Positions 58,738 through 64,000 of a stretch of DNA of 64,000 nucleotides are shown here, in pieces; position 1 is the first letter of the stretch, and every line of letters starts with the position of its first letter. This DNA is from DSWT01 sp035373625 (lineage in GTDB: Bacteria > Chloroflexota > Anaerolineae > B4-G1 > SLSP01). The translations under genes and the position numbers were made by a program. The notes beneath the pieces are model-generated. The model saw nothing but the letters and a program-made list of their open reading frames with translations, was not told the DNA's origin and did no database searches. The stretch lies in the NCBI GenBank assembly GCA_035373625.1, contig DAOSNS010000003.1, positions 1-64,000 of the forward strand, given 5' to 3'.

Positions 58738-60681
58738 ATGTCTCAAGAGTTAGACCTAAAACTTTCGCAGAAACTCACATTTGACCTGAAGTCCGCGGTC
58801 CATAAAAATCGCCTGGTGGGATTGTGGCGCGTGTTGACCGGCTATCGCTGGTTGTATTTCGGCGCCATGATTGCCATTGTGCTGGGCGCGTTTGTCCGCG
58901 TCTATTACTATCGCGTCGTGCAGTATGTGATTGATACGGTGGTGGACGCGGGGATGAATCCGCAGCAATTGCCCTGGCTCGGCCTTTCTTTTGTGGGACT
59001 GGCCGTTCTCGAAGGGCTGTTCGCCTATCTGCGCGGCGTGTGGTCCGCAGAAACGGCGGAGGGAATCGCGTTACGGCTGCGCAATTACCTCTACGATCAT
59101 ATCCAGCGGCTGCCGTTTGCCTTTCATGATTATGTCAAGACCGGTGAGCTGATCCAGCGTTCCACATCCGATGTGGATGCCATTCGTCGCTTCTATGCGG
59201 ATCAAGCGTTGGGTATCGGACGAATTGTGGCACTGTTCGTGGTCAATCTTACTATGCTGCTGCGCACGAACACAAAGATCGGCTTGCTTTCGGTGGTCGT
59301 GATGCCGTTCATCGTGCTGCTGTCCTACTGGTTCTTCGGGCGCGTCTCGAAGGCGTATGATCGCTATCAAGACCAGGAGGCCAAACTCTCTACGGTACTT
59401 CAGGAGAATTTGACCGGTGTGCGGGTTGTCAAAGCGTTTGCCCGGCAGGCTTACGAGATTGACAAGTTCGACCGCGAGAACTGGGAGCGTTATCGGTTGG
59501 GCAAAAAGCTGCTCATCATGCACTCGCTGTACTGGCCCATATCCGATGTGCTCTGTGCGGCGCAGACAATTCTGGTGATGGCGGTGAGCGCGCTGATGGC
59601 CCTGCGTGGCGAGATCACCGTGGGGACGTATATCGCGGTGATGGGGATGCTCACCTGGATTATCTGGCCGATGCGCAACCTGGGCCGGCTGATCGTGCAA
59701 GTCTCCACCGGGCTGGTTTCTTACCGCCGTGTGGCCGATGTGATCGAGCAGGACCGCGAGGACATCGAAAGTGGCTCGGTGCCGCCGGACACGCGGATCC
59801 GCGGTGCCGTCGTCTTCGACCATGTCAGCTTCTCCTACGAACCGATGGAAGTGTTGCAGGATGAAGAGGAAAAGAAGAAGGATGCCGGGCCGGAAAAGAA
59901 GGGCGAGCTTAAGCCCGTCGAGGTGTTGCATGACATCTCCTTCCGCTGTGAGCCGGGGGACGTGGTGGCGCTCCTGGGTTCGACGGGATCGGGGAAGACC
60001 AGCATCATCAACTTGCTGCTGCGCTTCTACGATTACCAGGCAGGCAGCCTCACCCTTGATGGCATCGAGCTGAAGGAATATCCGCGCAGCCTGTTGCGGC
60101 GCAACATCGGCATCGTGGAGCAGGAGCCGTTCCTCTTCTCACGCAGCATCCGCGACAACATCGCTTACGGCGCAGGCCGCGAGGTGACGCAAGAAGAGAT
60201 CGAGCAGGCGGCGCAGGCGGCGGCAATCCATGACATCATCCTCACCTTCCCACAAGGATACGACACCATCGTCGGAGAGAAGGGGGTGACGCTTTCCGGT
60301 GGACAGCGGCAGCGTGTGGCGATTGCGCGCGCGCTGCTCAAGGACCCGCGTATCCTGGTACTGGATGATGCCACCTCATCGGTGGATACCGAGACCGAGG
60401 AGCAGATCCAGCAGGCATTGGCCGTCCTCATTCCCGGACGCACTACCTTCATCATTGCCCACCGCATCCAGACGGTGATGAACGCCGATCTGATCGTGGT
60501 GCTCGACAAGGGACGGGTTGTGCAATCGGGGACGCACGCCGAGTTGGTTCGCCAACCCGGTCTCTACCGTGACATCTACGAGATCCAATCGCGCATCGAA
60601 GAAGAAGTCGTAGAGGAAGTGGAACGCGGGATCACCGTGCCGGAATTGACCTTTAAGCCGGCCGCCATCCCTGCTTCGTAA
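58738..60681 (+). CDS. Heterodimeric ABC exporter subunit with degenerate catalytic site
   Basis: A 647-residue half-transporter: six membrane helices (about 30-325) and a nucleotide-binding domain with Walker A LLGSTGSGKTSI, signature LSGGQRQRVAIARAL and Walker B ILVLDDATSSVD, where Asp replaces the catalytic Glu. A charged insert (DEEEKKKDAGPEKKGELK) lies just before Walker A. The D-for-E change is that of the degenerate partner in BmrC/TM287-type pairs. ATG 58738 follows AGGTGG. Probable multidrug or lipid exporter. The stop TAA lies in a heptamer repeat. Confidence 0.94.
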   Translation: MSQELDLKLSQKLTFDLKSAVHKNRLVGLWRVLTGYRWLYFGAMIAIVLGAFVRVYYYRVVQYVIDTVVDAGMNPQQLPWLGLSFVGLAVLEGLFAYLRGVWSAETAEGIALRLRNYLYDHIQRLPFAFHDYVKTGELIQRSTSDVDAIRRFYADQALGIGRIVALFVVNLTMLLRTNTKIGLLSVVVMPFIVLLSYWFFGRVSKAYDRYQDQEAKLSTVLQENLTGVRVVKAFARQAYEIDKFDRENWERYRLGKKLLIMHSLYWPISDVLCAAQTILVMAVSALMALRGEITVGTYIAVMGMLTWIIWPMRNLGRLIVQVSTGLVSYRRVADVIEQDREDIESGSVPPDTRIRGAVVFDHVSFSYEPMEVLQDEEEKKKDAGPEKKGELKPVEVLHDISFRCEPGDVVALLGSTGSGKTSIINLLLRFYDYQAGSLTLDGIELKEYPRSLLRRNIGIVEQEPFLFSRSIRDNIAYGAGREVTQEEIEQAAQAAAIHDIILTFPQGYDTIVGEKGVTLSGGQRQRVAIARALLKDPRILVLDDATSSVDTETEEQIQQALAVLIPGRTTFIIAHRIQTVMNADLIVVLDKGRVVQSGTHAELVRQPGLYRDIYEIQSRIEEEVVEEVERGITVPELTFKPAAIPAS

Positions 60682-60702
60682 TTCGTAACTCGTAATTCGT
60701 AC
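60675..60702. repeat. TTCGTAA heptamer repeat between the ABC genes
   Basis: Four 7-nt units (TTCGTAA, TTCGTAA, CTCGTAA, TTCGTAC). The first unit contains the TAA stop of the first ABC gene; CGAGG after the last is the next gene's ribosome binding site. Reverse complement of the leuC-leuD repeat unit. Confidence 0.9.
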
Positions 60703-60713
60703 CCGAGGTAACA

Positions 60714-62537
60714 ATGGCACAATCTTATGGATTTGAAGAAGAGGAATTCACGACCAAGTTTAACGGGCGTGTGGTTTTGCGGATCATGCGCCAGGTGACG
60801 CCGTACTGGCATTGGATAGTCGGTTTCATTGTGATGATCGCGCTTACGTCAGTGGGTGACTCATACTTCACCTACCTGGGCAAGCAACTTATTGACGAGG
60901 GAATTGTCGCCAAAAATACAGCGCGTCTCACGCAACTGCTGATGATCTATGGCGGTTTGACCATCTTTCAGGCGTTCACGGTGTTCTGTTTTGTCTACCT
61001 GGCAGGCGTTCTGGGCGAGCGCGTGCAGTACGATATGCGCAAGCAACTCTTCAATCACTTGCAGGCGCTCTCATTCTCGTACTTCGACAAGACGCCGGTG
61101 GGGTGGATCATGTCGCGCGTCACCTCGGACTCCGGGCGCATCGCCGACCTGGTGACGTGGGGCTTTCTGGATGTGACATGGGCAGCACTCAACATCATCA
61201 CTTCACTCACCTTCATGGCGTTCATTAACTGGCGGCTGATGTTGATTGTTGCGGGCATTGTCCCGCTGATGCTGGCGGCCTCGCTTTACTTCCGTCAGCG
61301 TATTCTGAAGCAATACCGCGAGGTGCGCAAACTTAACTCGATGATCACCGGCGCGTACAACGAGAACATCGCCGGTGTGCGGGTGGTCAAAGCGTTGGTG
61401 CGTGAGCAGAAAAACCTGGAAGAATTCAGTCAGACCTCGCGCGAGATGTATCACGCTGCCTACCGTGCCGCATGGCTTTCGGCGCTCTTCCTGCCCGTCG
61501 TGCAGATCATCGGCGCGTTTGGAATCGGCGCGGTGGTGTGGTACGGTGGCCTGCAAGCGCGCGTTGCCGGAATTACCGTCGGGGGTATCCAGGCGTTTCT
61601 ATCGTACCTTTCGTTCATTATATGGCCGATTCAGGACCTGGCCCGAGTCTATGCGGAAATGCAACGCTCGGTGGCCTCGGCGGAGCGGGTCTTCTCACTC
61701 ATTGACGCTAAGCCCGATGTGGTGGATCGCGAAGGTGCGTTCGACCCCGGTTACGTGCGCGGCGAAGTGACCTTTGAGGATGTCACTTTCCGTTATGAAG
61801 AAGGTAAGGACGTATTGACCGACTTCAACCTGCATGTCGAGCCGGGCGAGCACGTCGCCATTGTCGGACCGACGGGTGGCGGCAAGACCACCATCGTCAA
61901 CCTGCTGTGCCGCTTCTATGAGCCAACATCGGGGGTCATCCGTATTGACGGGCGTGACTACACCACGCTGACGCAACATGCTATCCAATCGCGTATCGGC
62001 GTTGTGTTGCAGACGCCGCACCTCTTTTCCGGCACCATCCGCGAAAACATCCGCTATGGCCGGTTGGATGCGACGGACGAAGAGGTGGAACAGGCGGCGA
62101 AAATCGCGCATGCGCACGACTTCATTGTGGAGATGGAGAAAGGCTACGACGAGGAAGTTGGCGAGGGCGGTAACTTGCTTTCGGTGGGTCAGAAACAACT
62201 TGTGAGTATCGCGCGTGCCGTGCTGGCCAATCCTGCCATTCTCATCCTTGATGAGGCGACCAGCTCGGTGGACACGCTCACCGAAGCGCGCGTCCAACGC
62301 GGTATGGAGGCGTTGATGGCCGGCCGCACGAGCTTCGTCATCGCCCACCGCCTTTCGACGATCAAGCGCGCCGACCGCATCCTGGTTCTCAAGGCCGGGC
62401 GTATCGTCGAGGTGGGCACGCACAGCGAGCTGATCCGCGCCCGCGGTCACTACTACGACCTCTACACCCGCCAGTTCCGCCGCGAGCGCGAACAGGTATA
62501 CGGTGTCGGCGAGTTTGCGGCTGCGTCAGCATCGTAA
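60714..62537 (+). CDS. Heterodimeric ABC exporter subunit with catalytic Glu
   Basis: A 607-residue half-transporter partner. Six membrane helices (about 25-320) and NBD with Walker A VGPTGGGKTTIV, Walker B ILILDEATSSVD with catalytic Glu, but a degenerate signature LLSVGQKQLVSIARA in place of LSGGQ. In a heterodimer the degenerate site is built from Walker B of one subunit and the signature of the other; here Asp of the first protein and LSVGQ of this one fall into the same site, so the pair is complementary. ATG 60714 follows GAGGTAAC. Confidence 0.95.
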   Translation: MAQSYGFEEEEFTTKFNGRVVLRIMRQVTPYWHWIVGFIVMIALTSVGDSYFTYLGKQLIDEGIVAKNTARLTQLLMIYGGLTIFQAFTVFCFVYLAGVLGERVQYDMRKQLFNHLQALSFSYFDKTPVGWIMSRVTSDSGRIADLVTWGFLDVTWAALNIITSLTFMAFINWRLMLIVAGIVPLMLAASLYFRQRILKQYREVRKLNSMITGAYNENIAGVRVVKALVREQKNLEEFSQTSREMYHAAYRAAWLSALFLPVVQIIGAFGIGAVVWYGGLQARVAGITVGGIQAFLSYLSFIIWPIQDLARVYAEMQRSVASAERVFSLIDAKPDVVDREGAFDPGYVRGEVTFEDVTFRYEEGKDVLTDFNLHVEPGEHVAIVGPTGGGKTTIVNLLCRFYEPTSGVIRIDGRDYTTLTQHAIQSRIGVVLQTPHLFSGTIRENIRYGRLDATDEEVEQAAKIAHAHDFIVEMEKGYDEEVGEGGNLLSVGQKQLVSIARAVLANPAILILDEATSSVDTLTEARVQRGMEALMAGRTSFVIAHRLSTIKRADRILVLKAGRIVEVGTHSELIRARGHYYDLYTRQFRREREQVYGVGEFAAASAS

Positions 62538-62563
62538 CAGGACGCGGATTGACCGCTGAGAAC

Positions 62564-62610
62564 GGGACACGGGTTGACACAAAGGCTGCATCTGTGAAAA
62601 TCCGTGTCCC
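62564..62610. repeat. GGGACACGG inverted repeat between convergent genes
   Basis: GGGACACGG (62564-62572) and CCGTGTCCC (62602-62610) pair across a 29-base loop. Situated between convergent genes; weak terminator candidate. Confidence 0.5.
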
Positions 62611-62618
62611 AGTTGTTA

Positions 62619-63698
62619 TCAATATTGCGGTGTCGCCGTGCCGATCTGCACAGGAATCCAGGAGGTTGGCGTGGGGGTGGGGGTTTGGCATAGGCGCGCA
62701 CGCTCAATGGCATCGTCGGGCGCGTTCCAACGGCGCAACAAGGGTTCGGCTTGGGCACAGGCGGTGGGATCGTTTAACCCTGTCAATGCCAACGCACGTT
62801 TGATGTCGAGGTCGCGTGGCGGATCATCGCTGGCGAGGTAGAGGCTGTAGTCGCCCGTTGTAAAGCGTGCCGCCGCCACATCGAAGGCGATCTTGGCTTC
62901 ATTGTAGGCATGTTGTGCCAGATAGGCTTCGCCGAGTGCGTACCAGAGCGCGGCAGCGCTGTTGGGGTCGGCGCGCAACTGGATGAGCAGATGTCGGAAA
63001 GCCGACTCGATTTCCCCGGAGGCGAGCAACGCGGTGGCGCGGTAGTAGAAGCCAAGCGGATTCTCCGGTTCGCGGCTGCTGAACGTCTGGGCCAGGGCCA
63101 TCAGCGCATTGCTGTCGTTGCTTTGACGCGCGGCGCGCCAACGCTCGGCAAACACATCAGGCGCCAGTCCCGGATCGAGACTTTCGGCGACCCGCAAGGC
63201 CTGTTCGGCAACTTTCGGCTCGCCCTGCCGCGCCAGAATCACCCCCAGGAGTGCCCAGGTTTCGGCTTCATCGGCGGCTTCGCGGACGGCGTCCCAGGCG
63301 CGCGCTTCGGCGGTATCCAGATCGCCGCGCAAAAGTGCCAGGCGTGCCCCTTCCCGCAAGACATGACCCCGTAATGGACTATCTTCCGGTGTGATGCGGC
63401 GCGCTTTTTCCCATGCGGCTTCGGCAGTCTCGAACGCTTCATAATCCAACGCAATCCGCATCACCCTGAGCGATTGGTTTGTTTCGGCCATGGTGGTAGG
63501 TATGGGGGTGCTTGTTGGCGTCAACGCGCGGGTAGGGAAGCGTTCCCACGGTGGTGAAGGCTGCATCTGTGGAAGCGGCGTGGATGGCGCAGACGGCTGT
63601 TCGCCGAAATTCGCCGAGATAATCCACAACCCAACCGCAAGGATGAGCAACAGCAGGCTGGCGAGCCACAGGCGTCGTGTGCGGCTTGGGATTTTCAT
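62619..63698 (-). CDS. Membrane-anchored TPR-repeat protein
   Basis: A 359-residue protein with an N-terminal signal anchor (LWLASLLLLILAVGLWIIS), a Pro/Thr-rich linker (residues about 33-70), then helical TPR-like repeats (FETAEAAWEKARRITPEDSP, AETWALLGVILARQGEPKVA, LWYALGEAYLAQHAYNEAKI) and a second Thr/Pro-rich tail (TPTPTPTSW). Probably extracytoplasmic. ATG overlaps the stop of the upstream glycosyltransferase (ATGA), so they are co-translated. Confidence 0.85.
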   Translation of the reverse strand: MKIPSRTRRLWLASLLLLILAVGLWIISANFGEQPSAPSTPLPQMQPSPPWERFPTRALTPTSTPIPTTMAETNQSLRVMRIALDYEAFETAEAAWEKARRITPEDSPLRGHVLREGARLALLRGDLDTAEARAWDAVREAADEAETWALLGVILARQGEPKVAEQALRVAESLDPGLAPDVFAERWRAARQSNDSNALMALAQTFSSREPENPLGFYYRATALLASGEIESAFRHLLIQLRADPNSAAALWYALGEAYLAQHAYNEAKIAFDVAAARFTTGDYSLYLASDDPPRDLDIKRALALTGLNDPTACAQAEPLLRRWNAPDDAIERARLCQTPTPTPTSWIPVQIGTATPQY

Positions 63699-64000
63699 AT
63701 CCGCTGTGCTCTTCGGACGCGCTGATATTTGCGCATTTCGTAGTAACTCATCAATGCCGAGAGCAGTACACCATGTAGCCCATCACGCCAGCCGCCGAGA
63801 GTGACGAAACGCCACCAGAAATGGCGCGGAATCTGGGTATACGGGGTGTAGAATTTAGGGCGCACGCCCTTTTGGAGCAAAATGCCCGCGTCGAAATCGG
63901 TATATTTGCGTTGCTTGATGACAAACTGCTGCAACGTTTCATAATTGTAGTGGATGAGCGGCTGTTTGAGGTATCCGGCCTCACCGTCGAGCATGGCTTC
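63695..64000 (-). CDS. Glycosyltransferase family 2, C-terminal part (5' end outside window)
   Basis: The reading frame is open to base 64000 and continues beyond. The visible 101 residues (EAMLDGEAGYLKQPLIHYNY, LQQFVIKQRKYTDFDAGILL, then a hydrophobic C-terminal region) match the ends of GT2 transferases of the WaaE/KdtX type, in which the -HxxYx-tl-qFi-KqnrYt- motif follows the catalytic domain. Confidence 0.75.
   Translation of the reverse strand, partial: EAMLDGEAGYLKQPLIHYNYETLQQFVIKQRKYTDFDAGILLQKGVRPKFYTPYTQIPRHFWWRFVTLGGWRDGLHGVLLSALMSYYEMRKYQRVRRAQRI

Overview
The window is 64 kb of a bacterial chromosome (a scaffold with one 100-N gap at 34106-34205). Gene content and style point to Chloroflexota, probably an Anaerolineae-like lineage: coenzyme F420 genes, a citramalate route to isoleucine, UPF0182 and MoxR/DUF58/DUF4129 membrane genes, and a secreted protein with a PLVVR tail of a kind I associate with that phylum. 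This placement is an inference from gene families, not a measured phylogeny. Nearly all genes sit in tight co-directional operons with strong AGGAGG-type ribosome binding sites.

Layout. 1-2.9 kb: antitoxin, FMN reductase, glutamine amidotransferase and a stand-alone GyrA C-terminal-like propeller (all leftward). 3.0-19.7 kb: a rightward branched-chain amino acid region, starting with a perfect-looking transcription attenuator (leader peptide with a Leu/Ile/Val run, then terminator) followed by ilvB-ilvN-ilvC-leuA-small ORF-leuC-leuD-cimA-leuB-ilvD-ilvE and a Glu/Leu-type dehydrogenase. Two toxin-antitoxin modules and several gene fragments have settled between cimA, leuB and ilvD. 19.8-21.8 kb: two RpiR-SIS regulators in tandem. 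22-29.4 kb: lipoprotein, DprA-like protein, dtd, acpS, an M16 peptidase pair, a PfkB kinase and UDP-glucose dehydrogenase. 29.5-32.1 kb: F420 cluster (Fno, CofE, LLM oxidoreductase). 32.2-34.6 kb: glycosyltransferase, GtrA, 101-bp tandem repeats and tRNA-Ser(CGA).

34.6-42.0 kb: 8-oxoguanine deaminase-like amidohydrolase, a MITE-rich gap, a large secreted amidase, a GAF histidine kinase and a HhH-GPD-like protein. 42.1-46.1 kb: GDP-D-rhamnose operon (rmd, acidic coiled-coil protein, gmd, phosphomannomutase). 46.1-51.5 kb: hexuronate catabolism (GH5, UxaE, UxaC, SDR fructuronate reductase). 51.6-58.2 kb: UPF0182-MoxR-DUF58-DUF4129 operon. 58.3-62.5 kb: a long structured leader with a PPG-ending leader ORF, then a heterodimeric ABC exporter. 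62.6-64.0 kb: TPR protein and the end of a glycosyltransferase.

The strongest hunting leads are (1) the ilv attenuator at 3070-3340, (2) the uncharacterised leader RNA with a PPG stall-type leader peptide ahead of the ABC exporter at 58291-58737, and (3) families of 7-nt tandem repeats and palindromes that fill intercistronic gaps from the upstream stop codon to the next Shine-Dalgarno site and in several genes supply the stop codon itself.
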